A stretch of DNA of 64,000 nt from Liolophura sinensis (lineage: Eukaryota > Mollusca > Polyplacophora > Chitonida > Chitonidae): assembly GCF_032854445.1 (NCBI RefSeq), contig NC_088295.1, positions 95,351,805-95,415,804 on the forward strand, in the 5' to 3' direction. Positions 22,331 to 33,294 of the stretch are shown here, in pieces (within the stretch, counting starts at the first letter, position 1; every line of letters starts with the position of its first letter). The position numbers were made by a program, and so were the translations under genes. Below the pieces are notes generated by a model, which made no database searches, was not told where the DNA came from, and saw only the letters and a program-made list of their open reading frames with translations.

Positions 22331-23110
22331 GTAGAAGTTTACGTCTGTAATCCTAGTTACTAGTGTTGGCCTATGCTGATCAGATGGCCGCCTGTAACAT
22401 GGAGAAGTTCAGGCAGCCAGGAAAATGACTGATCATAATCAGTTGAGAACTTACAGTTTAGAAAAATGAGAAGATTTAGCGAAATGAGAACATTTAGTGA
22501 AATGAGAACATTTAGCGAAATGAGAACATTTAGCGAAATGAGAACATTTAGCTGTTACCTTTACAGTGACATGGATAGAATCAGTGATCTCTCTACGTTG
22601 GCATTTGGCATGATCTATGAGCCGATCTCAATTTCAGGTCATTGGAAACCAGTCTTCTGTCAGGTCCGTAACTCTGTCTTCCCATTCCGACATGATCAGA
22701 TAGAATACAGCTAAAGACAACAAATCACAAAGTTGGTCAAAAAGGAGGACTTTTGGAGAACCTCCAAGGAGTAAGACAAACAGAGACACACGTTTCTGTA
22801 ATGTGACCAGATTCAAGGAATCCGCCTCCAGCTGATGGATAGTCAGTAACGGAGACAAGTGGGGATTCTTAGTGGAGATACAGCAGGACCACAATTAATG
22901 TCTGGCCTGGTCTACAGTCAATATCACGCTCTCCCCCTGTACCAACGTGTGAGTACCGTTATTGAGGCACGTCCGTCCCACACCTGATACAGCCGCATCA
23001 GCTGAAAGTGTGCAAAAATCACTACAGCTAACTAAGGGCTGGATATAGAAGAGGAGGTTAAATGTTTATAGAATATAATGAAGAAAGAAACAGCCATCTC
23101 TGGGTAAAAA
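22331..23110. other. Mostly unique stretch with a small 18-bp repeat
   Basis: Contains five copies of AAATGAGAACATTTAGCG (about 22465-22552). Otherwise no repeat or gene is recognised. Short frames on both strands (82-86 codons) show no domain. Confidence 0.5.
22465..22552. repeat. Tandem repeat, 18-bp unit, ~5 copies
   Basis: GAAATGAGAACATTTAGC repeats with single-base changes; six codons per unit. Confidence 0.9.
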
Positions 23111-23197
23111 AGGGAAGTGTGTATGTGGGTAAATCTGTGTAGGCAAATGTGTGTATGGAAATGTGTGTATGGAAATGTGCGTATGGAAATGCCTCAA

Positions 23198-23378
23198 TGT
23201 TTATTTATTTTACGCCGTACTCAAAAATATTTCACTTATACGACGGCGGCCAGCATTATGGTGGCCGGAGAGGAAGCCAGCATGAGCTGGACTTGAACTC
23301 ACTGGAAATGCATTGGTGAGAGGCTCCTGGGTCATTGCGCTGCGCTGACGCGCCATCCAACTGAGCCACGGAGCCCCC
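23198..23378 (-). mobile_element. SINE (family A), internally deleted
   Basis: Reverse-complement copy with both ends present: the tail side (TTATTTATTTTACGCCGTAC) and the tRNA-like head (GCATTGGTGAGAGGCTCCTG ... AACTGAGCCACGGAGCCCCC). The middle ~80 bp (the AGGAAACCGGGCAG to CGTAC part of the core) is missing: GGTGG joins directly to CCGGAGAGGAAGCC. Confidence 0.9.
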
Positions 23379-23429
23379 TAAATGTGTGTATGCGTGTGGT
23401 TAGGTAAATGTGTGTAGGTAAATGTATGT

Positions 23430-23592
23430 AGGTATTTATTTATTTACTTATTTTATTTTATTGGTTTCTGACGCCGTACTCAAGAATATTTCATTTATAC
23501 GACGGCGGCCAGCATTATGGTGGGAGGAAACCGGGCACAATCTGGGGAAATTCCACGACCATCCGCAGGCTGCTGGCAGAATTTCCCACAGT
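23430..23592 (-). mobile_element. SINE (family A), 5'-truncated
   Basis: TATTTATTTACTTATTTTAT tail, then GACGCCGTACTCAAGAATAT, through CCATCCGCAGGCTGCTGGCA. The tRNA head is absent. It lies within the same short minisatellite as the previous copy. Confidence 0.88.
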
Positions 23593-23685
23593 ATGTATGT
23601 AAATGTGCGTAGGTAAGTGTGTGTAGGTAAATGTATGTAGGTAAATGTATGTAGGTAAATGCATGTAGGTAAATTTGTGTAGGTA

Positions 23686-23856
23686 AGTGAGTGAGTGTTT
23701 GGGGTTTAACGTCATACTTAACAATTTTTCAGGCATATGACGACGAGCAGTCATTGTGTGTGTGTACATATACAGTGTCTTGTTATGGCACGCCTCGACT
23801 AAAATATAATGCCAAAAACACCAGACACGACACCCCACCCAGTGGGGACTGAGATC
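23686..23856 (-). mobile_element. Second SINE-like family (B), 3' part
   Basis: Starts AGTGAGTGAGTGTTTGGGGT TTAACGTC, then ATATGACGACGAGCAGTC and GACACCAGACACGACACCCC + ACCC. The last block recurs in the element at 46155-46385, which supplies the tRNA-like end. In sense orientation the element ends GACGTTAAA...CACTCACTCACT, like the 3' end of the LINE at 41424-41450. Confidence 0.7.
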
Positions 23857-23994
23857 TTAATTAAGTCCTTGGTGTATATCAGGTAAAGTATTGTCCAGAA
23901 GCTATCTTTTTATCATCCGACGAGAATGGATAATGGATTGTTGTATTTTTCTGGTTGAAATTGTTTTAAAAATTCCACCAGATAATTATATCGG

Positions 23995-24825
23995 CACAAC
24001 TACGATTACGACTGCATTTTACTAACCGGGTGACTCCTCGAATATCCGCGACTAAGGCTTGACGAATACCCGCGACTACGAAAGGACGACTGCATGTTAC
24101 TAGCCCAGTGACTACACGAATACCCGCGACTAAAACTGGACGACTGCATGTTACCAGCCAGTGACTACACGAATACCCGCGACTAAAACTGGACGACTGC
24201 ATGTTACTGGCCCAGTGACACGAATACCCGTGACTAAGCTTGACGACTGCATGTTACTGGCCAGTGACTACACGAATACCCGCGACTACGAATGGACGAC
24301 TGCATGTTACTAGCCCAGTGACTACACGAATACCCGCGACTAAAACTGGACGACTGCATGTTACTAGCCCAGTGACACGAATACCCGTGACTAAGGCTTG
24401 ACGACTGCATGTTACTGGCCAGTGACTACACGGATACCCGCGACTAAGACTGGACGACTGCATGTTACTGGCCAGTGACTGCACGAAAACCCACGACTAT
24501 GAGTGGACGACTGCATGTGACTGGCGGAGTGACCACACGAATATCCGCGACTAAGACTTGACGACTGCATGTTACTGGCCCAGTGACTACACGAATACTC
24601 CCGACTAAGACTTGACGACTGCATGTTACTGGCCCAGTGACTACACGAATACCCGCGACTAAGACTTGACGACTGTATGTTACTGGCAAATGACTACACG
24701 AGTACCCCAGACTAAGACTGGACGACTGCATGTTACTGGCAAGTGACTACACGAGTACCCCAGACTAAGACTGGACGACTGCATGTTACTAGCGCAGTGA
24801 CTACACGAAAACCCACGACTTAGGG
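23995..24825. repeat. Minisatellite, 53-54-bp unit, ~15 copies
   Basis: Monomer GACGACTGCATGTTACTGGC + CCAGTGACTACACGAATACC + CGCGACTAAGACTT. Unit-length changes of one base keep breaking the minus-strand frames, so these are not coding. Confidence 0.92.
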
Positions 24826-25384
24826 AATAGCCGAGTGAGGCTCTTTATCTCCGAGGACGCTTCTCGAGGAGGAATTCTGCCACTCAGGAAAATAGGTGAA
24901 GCAAGCCTACGAGCGTAACTTGTGTAGCAAACCTGTGCAAAAGAGCTGACACGAGATGGATTTGAACATGCGACCTTTGGTCCAGAAAAGAAAAAATCTG
25001 ATAGCGATAAAAGGGCTCTATGAGCCTAGAGAATGACTCGGCGATGGAATTTCTAGCGCTGGGTCCAAAACTATGGGCCTTGTACTGCTTTGGTTTTGTA
25101 AATCGTTTGTCTTTTAATTATAACACTACATTACCAGTATTAAAGAAATGTGTGGGGTTTTCTTATTGCAGAGGGTGTGTATGTAGGAGCCGGGCCGAAA
25201 ATAGCCGTGAATCATACATGACCGATAGCCGATACTGACGCCTTCTTGGCTCTCACCATCACTCGTTCTGTGATCGATGTCTATCCATGACAGCGGGAGT
25301 ATTAACCCGCTCTCCGGGCTGATATAGCCCGCCCGGAAAATCATACCGGACGCAACAATCCTTATGACAATAGAATATTTTTAC
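24826..25384. other. Unique spacer, no gene recognised
   Basis: About 560 bp. Frames of ~72 codons on both strands (25020-25344) lack recognisable features. Confidence 0.45.
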
Positions 25385-25850
25385 AACACTAACTGCCTGG
25401 AATATGGTCACCACCCATTAACGTCACTACAAACCGTTACATTGTGGGTATAATGTGCCTGGAACATAGTTACCCCCCCCCCCCCCCCATTAACGTCACT
25501 ATACACCATTACAATACATACTGCCTGGAATATGGTTACCTCCTGTTACCCTCACTACAAACCGTTACAATACTAACTGCCTGGAACATGGTTACTCCCT
25601 TTTACCGTCACTACACACCGTTTCAATACTAACTGCCTGGAACATGGTTATCCCTCTTTAACGTCACTACACACCGTTACAATACTAACTGCCTGGAACA
25701 TGGTTACTCCCTTTTACCGTCACTACACACCGTTACAATACTAACTGCCTGGAACATGGTTATCCCTCTTTAACGTCACTACACACCGTTACAATACTAA
25801 CTGCCTGGAATATGGTCACCTCCCATTACGGTCATTACAAACTGTTGCTC
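25385..25850. repeat. Minisatellite, 56-bp unit, ~8 copies, with poly-C run
   Basis: Monomer CTAACTGCCTGGAACATGG + TTACTCCCTTTTACCGTCAC + TACACACCGTTACAATA. Inside an early unit is a homopolymer of about 18 C (25470-25487), which sequencing or assembly may have mis-sized. Confidence 0.9.
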
Positions 25851-26014
25851 AGCTACTGATCACAGTATTACTCTAGGCTGTTACAATCAGGCAGCGAGGT
25901 TTTCGTGACGTAAAGTGCCGATATTTTGGGTCGCCCAAATTTGTTACAAAACCAGTGACGTTGTTTCTCACTGAGAATATTCTCATGGAGACTATACAAC
26001 AAGAAATTACCAGT

Positions 26015-27600
26015 GCTACATGTGGACTAGTCACTCCAGTGGACATACTCCATGTGGACTAGTCACTCCGGTGGACATGCTACATGTGGACTAGTCACTC
26101 CGATGGACATGCTACATGTGGACTAGTCACTCCGGTGGACATACTCCATGTGGACTAGTCACTCCGATGGACATGCTACATGTGGACTAGTCACTCCGGT
26201 GGACATACTCCATGTGGAATAGTCACTCCGGTGGACATACTACATGTGGACTAGTCACTCCGGTGGACATGCTACATGTGGACTAGTCACTCTGGGGGAC
26301 ATACTGCATGTGGACTAGTCATTTCGGTGCTTCATGTGGACTAGTCACTCCGGTGCTACACGTGGACCACACACTCTGCCGCAACATGTGGACTAGTTAC
26401 TCCGGGGCTACATGTATCCTAGTTACTCCGGTACTACATATAGCCGAGTGACTGCAGCACTACACATGTGGCCGAGTGACTGTGGCACTACACATGTGGC
26501 CGAATGACTGCGACCCTACACCTGTAGCCGTGTGACTCAGGTACACCATTTAGCCAAGTGACTCCGGTACCTCATGTAGCGTAGTCAACCCTTTACTACA
26601 TGCAGCCTAGTCACTCCGGTGCTACATGTAGCCTAGTCTCTCCAGTGTTACATGTGGACTAGTCACTCCAGTGCATCATGTACCCTAGTCTCTCCGGTGC
26701 TACATGTAGCCTAGTCTCTCCAGTGTTACATGTGGACTAGTCACTCCAGTGCATCATGTAGCCTAGTCTCTCCGGTGCTACATGTCAACTAGATACTCCA
26801 GTGCTACATGTGGACTAAATACTCCGGCGCTGCATGTGGACTGGTCATTCCAGTACTACATATAGCCTACTTACCCCTGTACTACATATAACCGAGTGAC
26901 TGCACCACTACACGTGCAGCCAAGTGACTCCGGTGCTTCATGTAGCCTAGTCACTCCGGTGCTACATGTAGTATAGTCACTTCTTTATTACATGCAGCCT
27001 AGTAACTCCGGTGCCACATGTAGCCTAGTCAATCCGGTGCTACATGTAGCCTAGTCACTCCGGTGCTACATGTAACCGAGTGACTCCGGTATTTCATAGT
27101 CACTTCATGTCACTTCTTTACTACATGGTGCCTATTCAATCCGGAGCTACATGTAGTCTAGTCACTCCGGTGCTACATATAGCCCACTTACTCCTGTACT
27201 AGATATAGCCGAGTGATTGCGTCATTACACGTGCAGCCGAGTGACTCCGGTGCTACATGTAGCGTAGTCACTCCGGTACTTCATGTAGCGTAGTCACTTC
27301 TTTACTACATGCAGCCAAGTCATTCTGGTGCCACATGTAGCCTAGTCACTTCTGTGCTAAATGTAGCCGAGTGACTCTGGTACTTTAAGTAGCATAGTCA
27401 CTTCTTTACTGCATATAGCCTAGTCAATCCAGGGCTACATGTAACTTAGTCACTCTGGTGCTACATATAGCCTAGTCACTCGGGTGCTACATGTAGTCGA
27501 GTGACACCGGTACTACATGTAGCCGAGAAACTGCGGCACTACACATGTAATCAAGTGACAACGGTACTACATGTAGCCGAGAGACTGCGGCACTATACAT
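26015..27600. repeat. Degenerate minisatellite, ~26-32-bp units, ~55 copies
   Basis: First block (to ~26310): 32-bp units of TGCTACATGTGGACTAGTCA + CTCCGGTGGACA, with SpeI-type ACTAGT in most. Second block: ~26-bp units of GGTGCTACATGTAGCCTAGT + CACTCC, much more diverged. The two share the CTACATGT...TAGTCACTCC core. Confidence 0.9.
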
Positions 27601-27644
27601 GTAACAGGGGCACTCCGAGAATGTCCTCGACACATATGACTGCA

Positions 27645-28300
27645 TGTAAGCCATTGATTGTCCTCGACTTTATTACTGCATGTTAGCCCTTGGTTGCCCC
27701 CGACTTCATCACTGGATGTTAGCTTTTGATTATCCTCGACTTTATCACTGATTGTTACCCTTAATTGTCCTCAACTTCACCACTGCGTGTTACCCCTTGA
27801 TTGCCCTCAACTTCATCACTGCTTGTTTGCCCTTGGTTGTCCCCGACTTCATCATTGCATGCTACCCCTTGATTGCCCTCGACTTCATAATTGCGTGTTA
27901 CCCCTTGAATGCCCTCGACTTCATCACTGCTTGTTACCCGTTGATTGTCCTCGACTTCATCACTGCATGTTAGCCCTTGATTCTCGCCCATTTCACCTCT
28001 ACATATTACCTGTTGATTGTCCTCCACTTCACCTCTACATGTTACCCGTTGATTGTCCTCCACTTCACCTCTACATGTTACCCGTTGATTGTCCTCCAAT
28101 TCGCCACTACATGTTACCCGTTGATTTTCTTCCACTTCACCTGTACATGTTACCCGTTGATTTTCTTCCACTTCACCATTACATGTTACCCGTTGATTGT
28201 CTTCCACTTCACCTCTAAATGTTACCCGTTGATTGTCTTCCACTTCATCATTACATGTTACCCGTTGATTGTCTTCCACTTCACCACTACACGTTACTAG
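27645..28300. repeat. Minisatellite, 35-36-bp unit, ~18 copies
   Basis: Monomer CCCGTTGATTGTCCTCCACT + TCACCTCTACATGTTA. The right-hand part has an exact 36-bp period, so the minus strand is open for 207 codons (27761-28384) as a 12-residue VEDNQRVTCRGE-type repeat. See findings; treated as non-coding. Confidence 0.9.
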
Positions 28301-28930
28301 CCGAATGAATATATGGATGTGCTTAACTACATGTATCTTACTAGCGGATTTACTCTGGGCCTTTCTAAGCTTAGGCCAATCCAAAATATCTATGAAACAC
28401 AGCCCAAAAATTCAGCAACAATATTTCACTACGTGAGATGACTCCAACAATGATCCATGTATCACAGTATAACAACAATTCCATCATCTACATAAATGTA
28501 TCGACTAAATAGTAGTAGTATGTAAAAACCCTGAGAAAAGGTCGGAAAATAGATTTGGCATAATGTGTAAAAGAAAATAAAAAATAAATGGCTTTCTACA
28601 CACCGTACATGTTTTCACATACTGACCTACCTGGCTCGGCGGCGTAGGACCCACTCCAATGGTATTCACACACACTACAGCCATGTCTATACCCGTACCA
28701 CAACGTCTGAAGCTAAATATAGTCATCTGACGAAAACTTAAACTGTATGCCAAGAAGCACTATCACAGATATTACTGTGGTCATTTAAGGCGGAAGCGAA
28801 CATCTGTTAGAAATGTTGCTGATAAATTAATTAGGGCCTTCTGCGCGCATATTTTACGCCCCGCCTTGCCGATGTAATGCTGGAAAACTCGGATATGAAT
28901 ACACCTAACCGCGATATGACAGCTGGAAAT
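28301..28930. other. Unique stretch with a possible minus-strand exon
   Basis: Between 28631 and 28706 (minus) a segment lies between acceptor TATATTTAGCTTCAG and donor CCGAGCCAG|GTAGGT and reads TLWYGYRHGCSVCEYHWSGS... with no stop. A longer alternative using CGTCAG|ATG (28631-28726) reads as a 32-codon frame ending VNTIGVGPTPPSQ, which resembles the end of a fibronectin type III repeat. Neither is recognised with confidence; at most one can be real. Confidence 0.25.
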
Positions 28931-30291
28931 GCCGACCGGGACTTGGTGTCAATTCTAAGGCTGTCAGTTCCCCACTAAATACAAACACACACTGTATTAT
29001 TGTGACAACACAAACCATCATGTTAACCAAGATGACATGAAGGACCACACCAGGCTGTTCGTGCGGTATTGATGTGTCCCGACACACCCGTCCTCGGCAC
29101 CTTGTCAGTCACAACTGGTCACACATTGTCAGTCAAAGGTAGTCACACCTTTCGGTCACAGAGTCACACCTAGTCACACCCTGTCAGTAAAAACTGGTCA
29201 CAGCTTGTCAGTCACACGTATGACAACTAGTCATACATGTTGTTACTTTGCTCTAAGACTGTAGGGACAGGGCGGATTTTCAAACGGATGTTCTCTTTTC
29301 CACACGACATCTGTGAGACGGTGTTAGTGATGTGACATGTCACAGTGTATTGTACCATCCATTGAATCACCCTGAAAACATTCATCACCAGGAATACTGC
29401 CCATATCTGTGTACAGACTTACACCGGTGTGTCAATAATGTCCTGTATCTGTGTACTGCCTTAGACTGGTGAGTATACTGCCCTATATCTGTGTACTGCC
29501 TTAGACTGGTGAGTATACTGCCCTGTATCTGTGTACTGTCTTAGACTGGTGAGTATACTGCCCTGTATCTGTGTACTGCCTTAGACTGGTGAGTATACTG
29601 CCCTGTATCTGTGTACTGCCTTAGACTGGCGAATATACTGCCCTGTATCTGTGTACTGCCTTAGACTGGTGAGTATACTGCCCTGTATCTGTGTACGGCC
29701 TTACAGTGATGAGTATACTGCCCTTAAATATGTTTACAGCTCTACACTAGTGAGTATACTGCCCCGTATATGTGTACAACCTTACAGTGGTGAATGTACT
29801 GCCTTGTATCTGTGTACAATCTTACACTGGTGAGTATACTGCCCTGTATCTGTGTACTGCCTTAGACTGGTTAGAATACTGCCCCTTATCTGTGTACGGC
29901 TTCCACTGGTGAGTATACTGCCCTGTATCTGTGTACGGCTTTCACTGGTGAGTATACTGCCCCGTGTCTATGTACGGCTTTCACTGGTGAGTATACTGCC
30001 CTGCATCTGTGTACTGCCTTAGACTGGTGAGTACACTGCCCTGTATTTTTGTACGGCCTTACACTGGTGAGTATACTGCCCCTGAATATGTTTACAGCCC
30101 TACACTGGTGAGTATACTGCCCCGTATATGTGTACAACCTTACTGTGGTGAATGTACTGCCTTGTATCTGTGAACAATCTTACACTGGTGAGTATACTGC
30201 CCTGTATCTGTGTACAGACTTTCTCAGGTGAGTATACTACTCTGTATCTGTGTACAACGCTGGAGCAAAATGTATCGTATCTGTGTCCAAT
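28931..30291. repeat. Segmental tandem duplication, copy 1 (1361 bp)
   Basis: Begins GCCGACCGGGACTTGGTGTC. Contains a unique ~480-bp part, a short GTCAGTCACAACTGGTCACA-type repeat (29090-29240) and a 40-bp minisatellite (29410-30285). Copy 2 begins with the same words at 30292. The flanks differ only by rare substitutions (e.g. CAACTGGTCAC vs CAACTAGTCAC), so the duplication is recent. Confidence 0.93.
29410..30285. repeat. Minisatellite, 40-bp unit (copy 1 array)
   Basis: Monomer GTGAGTATACTGCCCTGTAT + CTGTGTACTGCCTTAGACTG. Variant monomers (GTACGGCCTTACAGTGAT, GTTTACAGCTCTACACTA) occur in the same order in both array copies. GGTGAGTAT in each unit resembles a 5' splice site, but no exon is recognisable. 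Confidence 0.93.
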
Positions 30292-31812
30292 GCCGACCGG
30301 GACTTGGTGTCAATTCTAAGGCTGTCAGTTCCCCACTAAATACAAACACACACTGTATTATTGTGACAACACAAACCATCATGTTAACCAAGATGACATG
30401 AAGGACCACACCAGGCTGTTCGTGCGGTATTGATGTGTCCCGACACACCCGTCCTCGGCACCTTGTCAGTCACAACTAGTCACACATTGTCAGTCAAAGG
30501 TAGTCACACCTTTCGGTCACAGAGTCACACCTAGTCACACCCTGTCAGTAAAAACTGGTCACAGTTTGTCAGTCACACGTATGACAACTAGTCATACATG
30601 TTGTTACTTTGCTCTAAGACTGTAGGGACAGGGCGGATTTTCAAACGGATGTTCTCTTTTCCACACGACATCTGTGAGACGGTGTTAGTGATGTGACATG
30701 TCACAGTGTATTGTACCATCCATTGAATCACCCTGAAAACATTCATCACCAGGAATACTGCCCATATCTGTGTACAGACTTACACCGGTGTGTCAATAAT
30801 GTCCTGTATCTGTGTACTGCCTTAGACTGGTGAGTATACTGCCCTGTATCTGTGTACTGCCTTAGACTGGTGAGTATACTGCCCTGTATCTGTGTACTGC
30901 CTTAGACTGGTGAGTATACTGCCCTGTATCTGTGTACTGCCTTAGACTGGTGAGTATACTGCCCTGTATCAGTGTACTGCCTTAGACTGGTGAATATACT
31001 GCCCTATATCTGTGTACTGCCTTAGACTGGTGAGTATACTGCCCTGTATCTGTGTACTGTCTTAGACTGGTGAGTATACTGCCCTGTATCTGTGTACTGC
31101 CTTAGACTGGTGAGTATACTGCCCTGTATCTGTGTACTGCCTTAGACTGGCGAATATACTGCCCTGTATCTGTGTACTGCCTTAGACTGGTGAGTATACT
31201 GCCCTGTATCTGTGTACGGCCTTACAGTGATGAGTATACTGCCCTTAAATATGTTTACAGCTCTACACTAGTGAGTATACTGCCCCGTATATGTGTACAA
31301 CCTTACAGTGGTGAATGTACTGCCTTGTATCTGTGTACAATCTTACACTGGTGAGTATACTGCCCTGTATCTGTGTACTGCCTTAGACTGGTTAGAATAC
31401 TGCCCCTTATCTGTGTACGGCTTCCACTGGTGAGTATACTGCCCTGTATCTGTGTACGGCTTTCACTGGTGAGTATACTGCCCCGTGTCTATGTACGGCT
31501 TTCACTGGTGAGTATACTGCCCTGCATCTGTGTACTGCCTTAGACTGGTGAGTACACTGCCCTGTATTTTTGTACGGCCTTACACTGGTGAGTATACTGC
31601 CCCTGAATATGTTTACAGCCCTACACTGGTGAGTATACTGCCCCGTATATGTGTACAACCTTACTGTGGTGAATGTACTGCCTTGTATCTGTGAACAATC
31701 TTACACTGGTGAGTATACTGCCCTGTATCTGTGTACAGACTTTCTCAGGTGAGTATACTACTCTGTATCTGTGTACAACGCTGGAGCAAAATGTCTCGTA
31801 TCTGTGTCCAAT
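30292..31812. repeat. Segmental tandem duplication, copy 2 (~1521 bp)
   Basis: Same order as copy 1, but the 40-bp minisatellite (30790-31805) is longer by 160 bp, i.e. four whole units. The offset between copies is 1361 bp at the left end and 1521 bp at the right end. Ends at TATCTGTGTCCAAT, the same junction word that joins copy 1 to copy 2. Confidence 0.93.
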
Positions 31813-32810
31813 CTAGCCTTACAATTGGGTAAAATCTATTACCATAACAATCATCCAATCATACTGCATTAAAGGAGTCACGGCTAAGCTATTTATTTCA
31901 TCTTTTGATTAGTTCAATACAGTTTAGCGCCGTTATAATATTTTGAATATGGTTGAAAAGAAATTTTCATGTGAAACTATATACCTGTTTTAAAAACATT
32001 TTTGTTTGTGAAAAGCATCCCACTGAAAAGTTATCTTAAAGTTCTAATAAACTTTTTGGTAATCTCATCAAGTATTTGTACAGAAATCGTAAGGAAATTG
32101 CCGGGCAGCAATAAACTACTGCACATAAACGCCTGTACTGGACAGTTTGCTTCAGTATGAAAAACACTATTGTCAGGCACGTGCCCTGACAATATATATA
32201 ACGCATATATAATGCCCCCACCCCTTCGTGCCCCCCCCCCCCCCCGTAGAGGAGGAGAAACCCGTCAGAATTATGACTCATAAAAACTGGATCACGATAA
32301 CATTAAACTGCCGATTAGTCTTCTCAAATTATATAAATACTACTTACATGTAGGTGTTGCTAAGCTGGACGGGTTGGCTGAATGCACAAACAGGTGTCCG
32401 TATGATGATGTACAATGTGGAGCTGACAGAAACCAGTGGCCAACAATCTCAGTCTATTCTACATGATCCTGGCGACAGGCATAAACCATGCAAATGAATA
32501 CGTGCTAGAGATCTTAGGAAGCTGATAGCCCATTATAAAATATCCCATGTGACCACATGCAAGCCACCATTTAGCCCTCAGCGCCCCCTCCCTCCACCCC
32601 CCTCCCATTGTCAACCATTCTTTGTGTAGTACAAACTATCCCGCATTCCGCCATCGTTCCATCGCTTCGCGTCATCATGCTGTCTGTAAAATCATTCACA
32701 CTCTCTGCCAAAATGGCTTGTCGTTAGTGACAAGTATCACCACAAGCTTTATACATTGATATGTGATACGCTTATATAATAGCTAGGTATATGCAGTTAG
32801 AATACATTTT
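31813..32810. other. Unique stretch, no gene recognised
   Basis: Holds a poly-C run of 15 (32231-32245) and a C-rich stretch at 32580-32610. Around 32355-32465 two plus-strand frames stay open after a CATGTAG acceptor-like site, one reading ...LAECTNRCPYDDVQCGADR... to a stop. This could be a small terminal exon, but there is no homology I can name. Confidence 0.35.
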
Positions 32811-32820
32811 TCTAATTCAT

Positions 32821-32854
32821 AAAGCACGACGTTAAACTCCAAGCAGCTACTCAC
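32821..32854 (+). mobile_element. Tail-only retroposon insertion (34 bp)
   Basis: AAAGCACGACGTTAAACTCC ... CTACTCAC lies between perfect 10-bp direct repeats TCTAATTCAT (32811-32820 and 32855-32864). The content matches the 3' end of the LINE at 41424-41450 and of SINE family B (GACGTTAAA ... ACTCAC). It is an extreme 5'-truncated insertion in which only the tail was copied. Confidence 0.75.
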
Positions 32855-32864
32855 TCTAATTCAT

Positions 32865-33294
32865 CATGTTAAACTCACAGACATAAGTACATGGACTTCA
32901 ACAGCGACAGAACGGACAGATGCAAGATTTAGTCCTTTAACAGTGGAGGGACATACAGACAGACATAGGTGTATGCTCTCGTTTCCGAAGTGACACAGAC
33001 ACAATTAACGTGAGGTCAGGTGATCTATGCTAATCTAATGAGATCAGTCGGATTATACATACCGATATATCATGTCTACATCCTTCCTGTTGCCTATAGA
33101 CTGGGGATAAGCCGCTCTGTTCTCTTTGCGCCTCGCACTGAGGCTATGTCCCAACCCACTCGTCACCATCGCTACAATGTTATCCCGCCTGGGGTCAACA
33201 TAAATGGCAATTAGGGGAAATTTGACGCTTAGCTTACCCAATTAGACCCTAGAGTTACTAGCTGGTATTTGGGTATAACCTTTACCAGCATAAA
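32865..33294. other. Unique spacer left of the 68-bp array
   Basis: No gene or repeat recognised. Confidence 0.4.

Larger units (their letters stand above)
23112..23685. repeat. Short minisatellite (~14-bp) broken up by two SINEs
   Basis: Degenerate AAATGTGTGTAGGT / AAATGTATGTAGGT units at 23112-23195, 23380-23430 and 23593-23685. Two SINE copies sit between these blocks, indicating insertion into the array. Confidence 0.8.

Noticed and set aside
26015-27600. CRISPR-like alternation of short repeats and variable segments
   Set aside because: The 'spacers' are diverged copies of the same monomer.
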